DNA from: Ruminococcaceae bacterium UBA7101
GTDB lineage: Bacteria > Bacillota > Clostridia > Oscillospirales > Acutalibacteraceae
NCBI GenBank assembly: GCA_002493325.1
Contig: DKYL01000030.1
Coordinates: forward strand, 544-14,961
Direction: 5' to 3'
DNA length: 14,418 bases
Shown: piece after piece, positions 7,575 to 14,418 of the stretch
Numbering within the stretch: position 1 is the first letter of the stretch
How the letters are laid out: every line of letters begins with the position of its first letter
Position numbers and translations under genes: made by a program
Notes under the pieces: generated by a model
Databases searched by the model: none
What the model was told of the DNA's origin: nothing
What the model saw: the letters and a program-made list of their open reading frames with translations, nothing else

Positions 7575-8747
7575 GTGGCAGGCAATCAAAGAAAAATTGA
7601 ACGTGAGGAAAGACGTGAGAAAAAAGAAAGAAAGCATAAGCTTATTGTTTGGATAATCATTGCGGTTGTTGTTCTTGCACTGATTATTATGAAAATCTGT
7701 GAGGTTAACGTCAATTCAATCAAGGATCATTTTACTGATGAAAACGGCAACTTTACATTAACCGAGGGTGTGGTTACAGATAACTTCCCTTTCAGCCTGG
7801 ATGCATCACAGAATGTAATCGTGACTGATTATAATAATCTGCTTGGTGTGCTTACACCGAACAGCTTTACTGTTCTTGACAGCAAGGAAGCCTCTGTCAA
7901 TTATGCCTTTGAGCACGGGTATTCAAATCCTGTGCTGGCTGTGTCCGGCGTTTATTCACTGGTGTATGATCAGGGTGCAAAGAATTACAGGCTTGATACT
8001 ACCTCACAACCGGTATATGAGGAGGAAACGGCAAGACCGATACTCTGTGCAGATGTTGCTAAAAACGGCACTGTTGCTCTCGCCACAACATCAAAGGAAA
8101 AGCTTTGCGATGTAACCATCATTTCAAAAGCACTTAAAGAGGAATGGTCCTTTAGTGTTTCGGAGGGTTATATTGTTGATATTGCACTGAATGACAGTGG
8201 CAAATCGCTGGCAATTGCAGTTGTTAACAGTGTGAATGCGGAGCTTGTCACTACTGTTTATACATATAGTGCCGGCAGCAGTGATAGGGGAGAAGCTGTT
8301 CAGCTTCCGTCAGGAACACTTGCTGAAATCAGATATGCAGGCAGCAGTATCTGGTGTGTCGGAGACACCTATCTCGGTGTTATACGAAAAGGTGAATTTG
8401 CTCCTGCCTTTGAACAGGAGAGTATAAATACAATCTGCTATGATTTTACATCATCAGGCGATTTGCTGATTGCCTACGGCGGTTACAGCAATTCAACAGA
8501 CTGTACACTTTCTTATGTAAAATCAAACGGTAAGGTTAAAAACAATATAAGTCTTGCTGCCAATATCAAGGATATTTCAGCAACCGCAGGCTTGGTTTAT
8601 GTTTTAACTACTGATGAAATTATCAGCTATAATTATAAGAACGGTGAGGAAAAGGGCAGATATGACAATAATGATTCTGTCAAATCAATCTGTGCTTTAG
8701 GCTCATCAGTATATATACATAAGCAGTCTGTTATTGACAAAAAGTAA
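7575..8747 (+). CDS. Membrane-anchored extracytoplasmic protein, DUF5711-like (GTG start)
   Basis: I do not know its function. The 390-residue product begins with 22 strongly charged residues (ten or more Lys/Arg, five Glu), followed by a single hydrophobic helix (about 23-42, KLIVWIIIAVVVLALIIMK), then about 345 residues with no further membrane segment. This is a type II or signal-anchor layout with the C-terminal part outside. That part contains FPFSLDASQNVIV (71-83), AFEHGYSNPV (111-120) and many short strands with small turns spaced at about 40 residues, suggesting a beta-propeller-like sensor or scaffold. These traits match what I recall of the DUF5711 family in Clostridia. Start: GTG 7575 after the AGGCGGTGA at 7562-7570; the ATG at 7573 is out of frame. 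It follows truA by 12 nt and precedes cvpA by 25 nt. Confidence 0.78.
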   Translation: MAGNQRKIEREERREKKERKHKLIVWIIIAVVVLALIIMKICEVNVNSIKDHFTDENGNFTLTEGVVTDNFPFSLDASQNVIVTDYNNLLGVLTPNSFTVLDSKEASVNYAFEHGYSNPVLAVSGVYSLVYDQGAKNYRLDTTSQPVYEEETARPILCADVAKNGTVALATTSKEKLCDVTIISKALKEEWSFSVSEGYIVDIALNDSGKSLAIAVVNSVNAELVTTVYTYSAGSSDRGEAVQLPSGTLAEIRYAGSSIWCVGDTYLGVIRKGEFAPAFEQESINTICYDFTSSGDLLIAYGGYSNSTDCTLSYVKSNGKVKNNISLAANIKDISATAGLVYVLTTDEIISYNYKNGEEKGRYDNNDSVKSICALGSSVYIHKQSVIDKK

Positions 8748-8772
8748 ATGATTATGTTTAAAGAGGTATGAG

Positions 8773-9276
8773 ATGATTAGTTATATTGACATTGCTTTTT
8801 TTGCAATGGCTGTTATAATGGTAATAGCAGGCGTTAAAAAGGGCTTTCTTGTTTCACTTTTAAGTATGGTAAAATTTATAATAATTTTACCGCTGTCATA
8901 CTTTCTCAGTGATTATGTAAAGCCGTATATCTCTGCGGAAATTATAGAAAAAGTACCTGAAGCGGCAGTTGAAGTGATTGCTTTTCTGATTTGCTTTATT
9001 GTTTTGGCAATAATCGGTACAATTCTTTTGTCATTGCTGAAAAAGCTGCAGAAAGATAAGGATTTGCCGCTGCATAATACCAATGCTGTTTTAGGCGGCG
9101 CATTTGGTTTTGTTAAAGCACTCATCATCATTTGTGTGCTCTCTGCTGTAATCGGTGCAGCAGAGCAGTATATACCAAAGGACAGTGCTTTTATTGAAAT
9201 GGTGCACAGCAGCTATGCTGTTGATTTAATAAAGGATATCAACCCATTTAATTTATGCTTAGGAGGTATAAAATGA
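8773..9276 (+). CDS. CvpA family membrane protein
   Basis: This 167-residue protein has four likely membrane helices (about 4-20, 27-46, 66-90 and 108-130), a short basic cytoplasmic loop (KKLQKDKD, 90-97) and an amphipathic tail. It carries two family traits: the first loop GVKKGFLVSLL after helix 1, and NAVLGGAFGFVKAL (104-117) before helix 4. CvpA proteins are named for a role in colicin V production in E. coli; their biochemical role is not settled, and links to envelope homeostasis have been reported. Start ATG 8773 follows AAGAGG (8761-8766). The last 4 nt overlap pgsA, and the pgsA ribosome binding site is within this gene, so the two are translationally linked. I leave the gene symbol blank because orthology to the E. 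coli gene is uncertain. Confidence 0.9.
   Translation: MISYIDIAFFAMAVIMVIAGVKKGFLVSLLSMVKFIIILPLSYFLSDYVKPYISAEIIEKVPEAAVEVIAFLICFIVLAIIGTILLSLLKKLQKDKDLPLHNTNAVLGGAFGFVKALIIICVLSAVIGAAEQYIPKDSAFIEMVHSSYAVDLIKDINPFNLCLGGIK
9261..9266 (+). promoter_or_regulatory. Consensus ribosome binding site deciding the pgsA start
   Basis: AGGAGG inside the 3' end of cvpA stands 6 nt before ATG 9273. It excludes the upstream in-frame ATG 9255, which would place the site inside the coding region. Confidence 0.8.
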
Positions 9277-9905
9277 GCAAGTTCAATGAGAATGTTAAAG
9301 ATTTGTTTGATAACTGGAATACCATACCGAACTGGCTTTGCTTTTTGCGCATTGCTCTTATTCCCGTGTTCACAACTCTTTTTATAAAGGGCAGCTACAT
9401 ACCTGCTTTTATTCTGATGATAGTGGCAGCTTTAACCGATTTGCTTGACGGTAAAATTGCAAGAAAGTACAATATGGTATCTAACCTCGGCAAAATTCTT
9501 GACCCGATTGCCGACAAGCTTTCACAGATTGCAATTGTAATTATTCTAATTGTTAAGTTCTGGGACGGCTATTTGAAATACATTCTGTTCCTGTTTATCG
9601 TTAAAGAACTTCTTATGGTGCTTGGCGGTGCTTTGCTTATGGCAAAGGGAATGCGCCCTGTTGCTGCTGAAATGTGGGGCAAGGTTGCCACAACCGTATT
9701 TTATGTGTTTATGATTGTTATTATTGCACTGGGCGGCGAGGGCTGTGCTCTTTATGATGTTGCATTCTTCAAGCCCTTTATTCTTCCAGAGTGGCTTATT
9801 ACTGCAATGGTTGTTATCTCTGCATTGCTTGCATTTGTTTCACTGTTCGGTTATGCTCCCGGCTTTATTCGCCAGCTTAAGGAAAATAAAGCGAATAAAC
9901 AATAA
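9273..9905 (+). CDS. pgsA: CDP-diacylglycerol-glycerol-3-phosphate 3-phosphatidyltransferase PgsA
   Basis: PgsA moves the phosphatidyl group from CDP-diacylglycerol to glycerol-3-phosphate, giving phosphatidylglycerophosphate, precursor of phosphatidylglycerol and cardiolipin. The complete CDP-alcohol phosphotransferase signature is present: D56, D59-G60, A63-R64, G73, D77 and D81, read as DLLDG, AR, then GKILDPIAD. The N-terminal NIPN-type entry (NTIPNWLCFLRIALIP, 16-31) and five or so further hydrophobic helices fit. From ATG 9273 it has 210 residues. The frame extends to an ATG at 9255, but AGGAGG at 9261-9266 lies 6 nt before 9273, fixing that start. PgsA versus another enzyme of this superfamily is judged from the N-terminal and GKILDPIADK segments; phosphatidylglycerophosphate synthase is by far the likeliest. 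Confidence 0.94.
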   Translation: MSKFNENVKDLFDNWNTIPNWLCFLRIALIPVFTTLFIKGSYIPAFILMIVAALTDLLDGKIARKYNMVSNLGKILDPIADKLSQIAIVIILIVKFWDGYLKYILFLFIVKELLMVLGGALLMAKGMRPVAAEMWGKVATTVFYVFMIVIIALGGEGCALYDVAFFKPFILPEWLITAMVVISALLAFVSLFGYAPGFIRQLKENKANKQ

Positions 9906-9917
9906 AAGGTCTAATAA

Positions 9918-9946
9918 AAATAAATAAGTTCATACTAATATATAAT
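9918..9946 (+). promoter_or_regulatory. Possible promoter before the Clp ATPase gene
   Basis: The 77-nt gap 9906-9982 is the longest between genes in the window before the tRNA. It is very AT-rich and contains a perfect TATAAT at 9941-9946. No recognisable -35 hexamer occurs 17 nt upstream (AAATAA at 9918-9923), so this is either a weak promoter or chance in AT-rich DNA. I see no CIRCE element, no tandem GGTCAAA-type CtsR operator and no hairpin. GAGGTG at 9972-9977 is the ribosome binding site for the downstream ATG 9983. Confidence 0.3.
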
Positions 9947-9982
9947 ATCTGTTATTACAACTACTCTTGGTGAGGTGATTTA

Positions 9983-12298
9983 ATGAAACAACAAATGTGT
10001 TCCCGCTGCGGCGAGCGACCTGCGGTTGTATTTATTCAAAAAATGGAGGGCGACAAGGTTACGCCTGAAGGACTTTGCATCAAATGTGCAAGGGAGCTGA
10101 ATATCGGCTCAATCAATCAGATGATTGACAAAATGGGCATTTCCGATGAGGAGCTTGAAATGGCATCAGAGCAGATGGCAAGCTTTATGGAAAATATGGG
10201 CGATTTTAATTTTGACAGTCTTGGTGAAATGTTTAATCCCGATAATATGGACGGCGCACAGACAATGCCTTTTACAGAGCTTTTCGGAGGGTCTTCTGAA
10301 AATGACGGTGACAGTGCCGATACCGATAATAAAAAGGGTAGTAAAAGACGTCAGAAGCGTCCGAAAAAGAATTCACAGGATGAAACAAGAAAATTCCTTA
10401 ACACCTATTGCAACAACTTAACCCAAAAGGCTAAGGACGGTAAAATTGATAATATCATCGGCAGAGAAAGTGAAATTCAAAGAGCTATTCAGATTTTGTG
10501 CCGCCGTACAAAAAACAACCCTTGTCTGATTGGTGAGCCGGGTGTAGGTAAAACCGCTATCGCTGAAGGTCTTGCAATCCGAATTGCCAAAGGTCAGGTG
10601 CCTGCACGCCTTGCGGATAAGGAGATTTATCTCCTGGATTTGACTGCACTTGTGGCAGGTACTCAGTTCAGAGGTCAGTTTGAAGGCAGAATTAAAGGTC
10701 TTGTTGATGAGGTTAAGCATGAGGGTAATATTATCCTGTTTATTGATGAGGTGCATAATCTTGTGGGCACAGGTGACAGTGAGGGCACAATGAATGCCGC
10801 AAACATTCTTAAGCCTGCACTTTCACGCGGCGAAATTCAGGTTATCGGTGCAACCACTTTTAATGAATACCGCAAATATATTGAAAAGGATGCGGCTCTT
10901 GAAAGACGTTTTCAGCCTATTAAGATTGAAGAGCCGTCAATAGATGATGCATATAAAATGCTTCTTGGTATCAAGGGCTATTATGAGGATTATCATAAGG
11001 TGCAGATCAGTGACAGCCTTGTTTACAGAGCAGTTACTATGTCTGAGCGATTTGTGACTGACAGGTATCTGCCCGATAAGGCAATTGACCTGCTTGATGA
11101 AAGCTGCACCAGCGCAAACCTCCGCAATCCTGCTATCAGTCAGTATCAGATGGCTAAGGACAGAAAGCAGCTTCTTGAAAGCAATATAGAAAAGCTGTCT
11201 TCACCTGCAGAAAATGAGGTTATTGACTACGAGCTTATTACAAAGCTGAAAAGCGAAATCTTTCAGCTTGACGGCACTCTGCCTGAGCTTGCGGAAAAAG
11301 CAAAGGATAATCAGGTGCTTGAGGCTGACCTTGCCAAGGTTATTTCTTTGTGGACAGGTATTCCTGCCTCAAAGATTGAACAGAATGATATTAAAAAGCT
11401 TGCATCGCTTGAAAATGAATTAAAGGCACATATTATCGGTCAGGATGAGGCGATTGAAAAGGTTTCAAATGCTGTTCGCAGAGGCAGAGTTCAGATAAGC
11501 CCTAAAAAAAGACCGCAGTCCTTTATCTTTGTCGGTCCCACAGGTGTGGGCAAAACCGAGCTTGTAAAAAGACTTGCTGACTCTCTGTTTGACAGTCCTG
11601 ATAACTTAATCCGACTTGATATGAGTGAGTTTATGGAGAAATTCAGCGTGTCAAGAATTATCGGCTCACCTCCGGGCTATGTGGGCTATGACGATGCAGG
11701 TCAGCTTACTGAAAAGGTCAGACGCAAGCCTTACAGTGTTATTCTTTTTGATGAGATTGAAAAGGCACATAAGGATGTTCTCAATATTCTGCTTCAGATT
11801 CTTGACGAAGGCAGAATTACCGATGCTCAGGGCAGAACCGTTAATTTTGAAAATACGGTAATTATTATGACCTCCAATGCAGGTTCAACAGATTCTGCTG
11901 CTCTCGGCTTCAATAAGTCAGCAGGGGATATTAATAAAGAGGTTACGATGAAGGCGCTTGAAAGATTTTTAAGACCTGAGTTCCTCGGCAGAGTTGATGA
12001 AATCGTTATATTCAATCAGCTCACCCATGATAATTTTGAAAAGATTGCAAGACTTATGCTTGATGAGCTTGTGGAAAGTCTTAAGGATAAAGGAATCAAA
12101 TTTGTTTATGATGATTCTGTTCCTGTTTTTCTTGCTAAGCAGGCATTCGGTTCAAAGAAAAATGCACGCGGTCTGCGTGATGCAGTAAGACGTGAAATCG
12201 AGGAAAAGCTTGCAAATGCCATTGTTTTCAATGCGGACACTGATATTGAAAGCTTTTCAATGCGTGCTGATGATGAAATCAAGCTTTCAATTAACTGA
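9983..12298 (+). CDS. ClpC/ClpE-type ATP-dependent protease ATPase with N-terminal zinc finger
   Basis: This cytoplasmic hexameric AAA+ unfoldase should feed substrates to ClpP. The 771-residue protein opens with a four-cysteine zinc finger (C6, C9, C32, C35: CSRCG and CIKCA) instead of the double ClpN repeat, the layout of ClpE; the same finger type occurs in McsA. Residues 41-105 are acidic and Met-rich, and 118-130 are strongly basic (KKGSKRRQKRPKKN). AAA domain 1 has Walker A GEPGVGKT (184-191), pore loop GTQFRGQFE (226-234) and Walker B ILFIDE (251-256). A short coiled middle segment spans about 385-450. AAA domain 2 has Walker A GPTGVGKT (518-525), pore loop GYVG (565-568), Walker B VILFDE (586-591) and LGF (641-643), which fits the ClpP-docking tripeptide. 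All ATPase motifs are intact. I cannot separate ClpE orthology from a ClpC that acquired this N-terminus, so no symbol is given. Confidence 0.93.
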   Translation: MKQQMCSRCGERPAVVFIQKMEGDKVTPEGLCIKCARELNIGSINQMIDKMGISDEELEMASEQMASFMENMGDFNFDSLGEMFNPDNMDGAQTMPFTELFGGSSENDGDSADTDNKKGSKRRQKRPKKNSQDETRKFLNTYCNNLTQKAKDGKIDNIIGRESEIQRAIQILCRRTKNNPCLIGEPGVGKTAIAEGLAIRIAKGQVPARLADKEIYLLDLTALVAGTQFRGQFEGRIKGLVDEVKHEGNIILFIDEVHNLVGTGDSEGTMNAANILKPALSRGEIQVIGATTFNEYRKYIEKDAALERRFQPIKIEEPSIDDAYKMLLGIKGYYEDYHKVQISDSLVYRAVTMSERFVTDRYLPDKAIDLLDESCTSANLRNPAISQYQMAKDRKQLLESNIEKLSSPAENEVIDYELITKLKSEIFQLDGTLPELAEKAKDNQVLEADLAKVISLWTGIPASKIEQNDIKKLASLENELKAHIIGQDEAIEKVSNAVRRGRVQISPKKRPQSFIFVGPTGVGKTELVKRLADSLFDSPDNLIRLDMSEFMEKFSVSRIIGSPPGYVGYDDAGQLTEKVRRKPYSVILFDEIEKAHKDVLNILLQILDEGRITDAQGRTVNFENTVIIMTSNAGSTDSAALGFNKSAGDINKEVTMKALERFLRPEFLGRVDEIVIFNQLTHDNFEKIARLMLDELVESLKDKGIKFVYDDSVPVFLAKQAFGSKKNARGLRDAVRREIEEKLANAIVFNADTDIESFSMRADDEIKLSIN

Positions 12299-12326
12299 TT
12301 GGGCTGTTTAATGAGGAGAATTTAAA

Positions 12327-14324
12327 ATGTTTATTTTGTTTGGAACTATTGCAGTGCTGATTATTTCTGTGCTGCAGATATTAGTTTTTGAAAAAAAGAA
12401 AAGCTTTGGCAAATGTCTTCATATCTTTTTGAAAAATGAGTTCGTTGTTAATCTTGTGTCTCTTGCTTTGCTCACATATGTGTTCAAATATCAGCACATA
12501 TTTGTTACAAAGAACTACGGCACAACAGAATTTATAAAGTATTTTCTGCTTGCTGTGGTTGTTGGAATCTGCTTTATGCTTTTATGTCAGATTCTTGAAG
12601 GCAGAATTGTTTTTAAAAGCAGTGAGGTTAAAAAGTCACGCGGTGCCAAAGCTGTGCGCATAATATCTCCTATATTGGTATGTCTTGGCAGTGCTATGTA
12701 TTTTGCTACAATCTGGTCAAGAAAAGCATTCGGAGAAATTAGCGGTGATCAGCTTCTTATCAATCTTTTATCTCCCACAACAGGAACAGATGTTACGGTT
12801 TATGAAGAATGCTTTGAGGGTCCTGTTTTTCAGACCATGTTAGTTACTGCCATATTCTGCCTTTTTGTTTTCTCCAAATTTACAGCTTCATATGTAAATC
12901 TTGGCAAAGCAAAATGTGTGTTTAATGATTTGTGGAGAAGAATTATCAGCCTTGTGCTTTCTCTGGCTGTTCTTGTTGGCGGTGCATTTTATTGCTATAA
13001 CGGTCTGAAACTCAGAGATGTTTATCTTTCATATTTCACAAAGTCTGATATGATTGAAACTACATATGCAGACCCCCGTGAGGTGAAAATAACCTTCCCT
13101 GAGAAGAAGAGAAACCTGATTCATATTTATCTTGAATCCATGGAAAACTCATTCCTTTCGACAGATTTGGGCGGTTATATGGATACCAATCTGATGCCTG
13201 AGCTCACAGAGCTTTCCTATGAGGGTGTTGTATTTTCTCATAACGACAGCAAGTTCGGCGGTCCTCAGCAGGCAACAGGCACACAATGGTCTATTGCTTC
13301 AATGGTTAACCAGTGCACAGGTCTGCCGATGAAAACACCTGACGGACCAAACAGCTACGGCTCAAAGGATAATTTCCTTCCGGGTGCGTGCACGCTCTAT
13401 GATTTGCTTAAGGAGCAGGGCTATGAGCAGACTGCAATGTTTGGTGCTGATGCCCAGTTCGGCGGACTGAGATATCTGTTTGAGGCTCACGGCGATGTTA
13501 AGGTGTTTGATATTAAATATGCAAGAGAAAATGGTTATGTTCCTGAGGACTATAATGTTTGGTGGGGCTATGAGGATGATAAGCTTTATGAGTTTGCCAA
13601 GGAGGAAATAACAAGACTTTATGAAACAGGCAAACCATTTAACTTTACTATGGAAACTGCTGATACACACCGTCCTAACGGCTATTTAAGCCCGAAAGCT
13701 CCTACGCCTTATGACAAGCAGTATGCAAATGTTATTGCCTACAGCTCAAGCGAGGCTGTTAAGCTTATCAGGTGGATTCAGGAGCAGCCGTTCTATGATA
13801 ATACGACGATTGTTGTTATCGGCGACCATTTAAGTATGGATACTGAATTTTTTGAGGATTTTGACAAAAAATATTTCAGAAATCAGTATAATCTGATTCT
13901 TAACCCTGTTCAGGGTGTTGACGGCGTTTCAGAGTCGGTATGCAGAAACAGACAGTATGCAAACTTTGATATGTTCCCGACAATCCTCTCAAGTATGGGT
14001 GTTCAGATTGAGGGCAACAGACTGGGTGTAGGAACGGACCTTTTCTCAGGTGATAAAACAATTATTGAGGAATACGGTCTTGATACAGTAAATCTTGAGC
14101 TTCAGAAGAAGAGCGATTACTATAATGCTAAAATCCTTAACGGCAATACAGTTCCGAGATCACACAGAACAAAGAACCAGTGGGCAGAGCATGATGAAAA
14201 AAATGCAACATCAGCAACTAAACCGTCAAAAGCAGCGGATGCCTCAACAACAAATAAGGCTCACGGCAAAACGGTTTCGCATCCGTCAACTACTCTGCAT
14301 GAAACAACTGTTAAAGGAAATTAA
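12327..14324 (+). CDS. Membrane phosphoglycerol transferase, LTA-synthase/OpgB-like sulfatase-fold protein
   Basis: This 665-residue protein has a membrane part with about five helices (roughly 2-20, 38-56, 70-90, 110-130, 168-186, with another at 205-224) and a large extracytoplasmic sulfatase-fold domain from about 262. Key segments are NLIHIYLESMENSF with metal ligand E270, GPQQATGTQWSIASMV with the probable nucleophile T319 (T317 is an alternative), TADTHRP with H448, and VVIGDH with D500 and H501. The GTxWSIASMVxxxxGLP pattern recalls OpgB/MdoB, which transfers phosphoglycerol from phosphatidylglycerol, more than the LtaS active site. It probably adds phosphoglycerol to an envelope glycan or polymer outside the membrane; the acceptor is unknown. 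The last 45 or so residues are a Thr/Ser/Lys-rich low-complexity tail. Start: ATG 12327 after AGGAG 12314-12318. It follows the Clp gene by 28 nt. Confidence 0.9.
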   Translation: MFILFGTIAVLIISVLQILVFEKKKSFGKCLHIFLKNEFVVNLVSLALLTYVFKYQHIFVTKNYGTTEFIKYFLLAVVVGICFMLLCQILEGRIVFKSSEVKKSRGAKAVRIISPILVCLGSAMYFATIWSRKAFGEISGDQLLINLLSPTTGTDVTVYEECFEGPVFQTMLVTAIFCLFVFSKFTASYVNLGKAKCVFNDLWRRIISLVLSLAVLVGGAFYCYNGLKLRDVYLSYFTKSDMIETTYADPREVKITFPEKKRNLIHIYLESMENSFLSTDLGGYMDTNLMPELTELSYEGVVFSHNDSKFGGPQQATGTQWSIASMVNQCTGLPMKTPDGPNSYGSKDNFLPGACTLYDLLKEQGYEQTAMFGADAQFGGLRYLFEAHGDVKVFDIKYARENGYVPEDYNVWWGYEDDKLYEFAKEEITRLYETGKPFNFTMETADTHRPNGYLSPKAPTPYDKQYANVIAYSSSEAVKLIRWIQEQPFYDNTTIVVIGDHLSMDTEFFEDFDKKYFRNQYNLILNPVQGVDGVSESVCRNRQYANFDMFPTILSSMGVQIEGNRLGVGTDLFSGDKTIIEEYGLDTVNLELQKKSDYYNAKILNGNTVPRSHRTKNQWAEHDEKNATSATKPSKAADASTTNKAHGKTVSHPSTTLHETTVKGN

Positions 14325-14355
14325 TGAAAATTTTTAAATATTTTTCAAAAAACAC

Positions 14356-14384
14356 TTGACTATTTGACGGACATTAGTTATAAT
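14356..14384 (+). promoter_or_regulatory. Near-consensus sigma-A-type promoter for the tRNA gene
   Basis: TTGACT (14356-14361) and TATAAT (14379-14384) are separated by exactly 17 nt, the optimum for the housekeeping sigma factor. Transcription would start near 14391, a few bases before the tRNA. A second TTGACG at 14364-14369 is only 9 nt from the -10 and is not a usable -35 for it. The 31 nt between the previous stop codon and this promoter hold AT-rich sequence with only a weak dyad and no convincing terminator. Confidence 0.85.
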
Positions 14385-14393
14385 AATGTCCGT
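14367..14393. promoter_or_regulatory. Inverted repeat enclosing the -10 box, candidate operator
   Basis: ACGGACATTA at 14367-14376 is repeated perfectly inverted as TAATGTCCGT at 14384-14393, with a 7-nt spacer holding most of the -10 hexamer. The arms run from the spacer region of the promoter to about the transcription start. The element would lie mostly upstream of the transcript, so it would act as DNA, for instance as a binding site for a dimeric regulator. It could also form a stem in read-through RNA from the upstream gene, but no U-run follows, so it does not look like a terminator. No regulator can be named. Confidence 0.55.
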
Positions 14394-14398
14394 TGCAC

Positions 14399-14418
14399 GC
14401 GGGTGTAGTTCAATGGTA
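14399..14418 (+). tRNA. 5' end of a tRNA gene, probably tRNA-Gly (cut by the window end)
   Basis: The last 20 bases, GCGGGTGTAGTTCAATGGTA, match the acceptor strand (GCGGGTG), the U8-A9 linker and the D-arm start (GTTCAATGGTA) of bacterial glycine tRNAs as I know them. The anticodon lies beyond the window, so identity and GCC versus TCC cannot be confirmed. Position directly after a consensus promoter supports it being a real gene, possibly the first of a tRNA cluster. Confidence 0.85.

Noticed and set aside
8748..8771. Seven-codon ORF (MIMFKEV) just before cvpA, considered as a leader peptide
   Set aside because: No ribosome binding site precedes it and it has no attenuator-like hairpin or amino-acid run; likely chance.
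9255..9272. Upstream start for PgsA adding MLRRYK
   Set aside because: The AGGAGG at 9261-9266 would be inside the coding region; it is ideally placed for ATG 9273.
14325..14347. TGAAAA...TTTTCA dyad after the transferase gene, considered as an intrinsic terminator
   Set aside because: The stem is 6 bp with one G-C pair, and A residues, not a T-run, follow on the + strand.
14364..14369. Second TTGACG as an alternative -35 box
   Set aside because: Only 9 nt separate it from the TATAAT, too short for a sigma-A promoter; TTGACT at 14356 has the ideal 17 nt.
1..14418. Search by eye for CRISPR arrays, transposases, phage genes, toxin-antitoxin pairs and defence genes
   Set aside because: No repeated spacer pattern, integrase/transposase motif or paired small ORFs were seen; every large frame is a housekeeping or envelope gene.

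Overview
The window reads almost entirely on the + strand. It is one dense run of housekeeping genes with short gaps or 1-14 nt overlaps, followed by the start of a tRNA gene. Moderate GC, strong AGGAGG-type ribosome binding sites, frequent GTG starts, a ClpC/ClpE-type unfoldase, an energy-coupling-factor (ECF) transporter module and a DUF5711-like membrane protein suggest a Gram-positive anaerobe of the Clostridia, probably near the Ruminococcaceae/Oscillospiraceae. That placement is inferred from gene content, not from a database match.

Region 1 (1-2021) is the Holliday-junction set: the 3' part of ruvC, then ruvA and ruvB. Region 2 (2052-4288) holds glmM, which makes glucosamine-1-phosphate for cell-wall precursors, and a PUA-less RlmI-like SAM methyltransferase. 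Region 3 (4275-7562) is the tightly overlapping ecfA1-ecfA2-ecfT-truA block: two ATPases and the transmembrane coupling subunit of a shared vitamin/micronutrient importer, followed by tRNA pseudouridine synthase. In many Firmicutes this block sits next to the rpoA/rplQ ribosomal genes; here it follows the ruv/glmM genes. No S-component is present, as expected for a shared (group II) ECF module.

Region 4 (7575-9905) encodes a membrane-anchored extracytoplasmic protein of the DUF5711 kind, a CvpA-family membrane protein and PgsA, which commits CDP-diacylglycerol to phosphatidylglycerol. Region 5 (9906-14324) starts with a 77-nt gap, then a ClpE-like double-AAA unfoldase with an N-terminal four-cysteine zinc finger, and a polytopic membrane phosphoglycerol-transferase/LTA-synthase-like enzyme of the sulfatase fold. 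PgsA supplies phosphatidylglycerol and the last enzyme probably consumes it, so the right half has an envelope-polymer theme.

Region 6 (14325-14418) has a near-consensus promoter, TTGACT-17-TATAAT, feeding a tRNA (probably tRNA-Gly) cut by the window edge. A 27-bp inverted repeat with perfect 10-bp arms encloses the -10 box. It is the most unexplained non-coding signal here. I found no CRISPR array, insertion sequence, phage gene, defence system or convincing intrinsic terminator. Overall this is an ordinary chromosomal core region with a few details worth checking.
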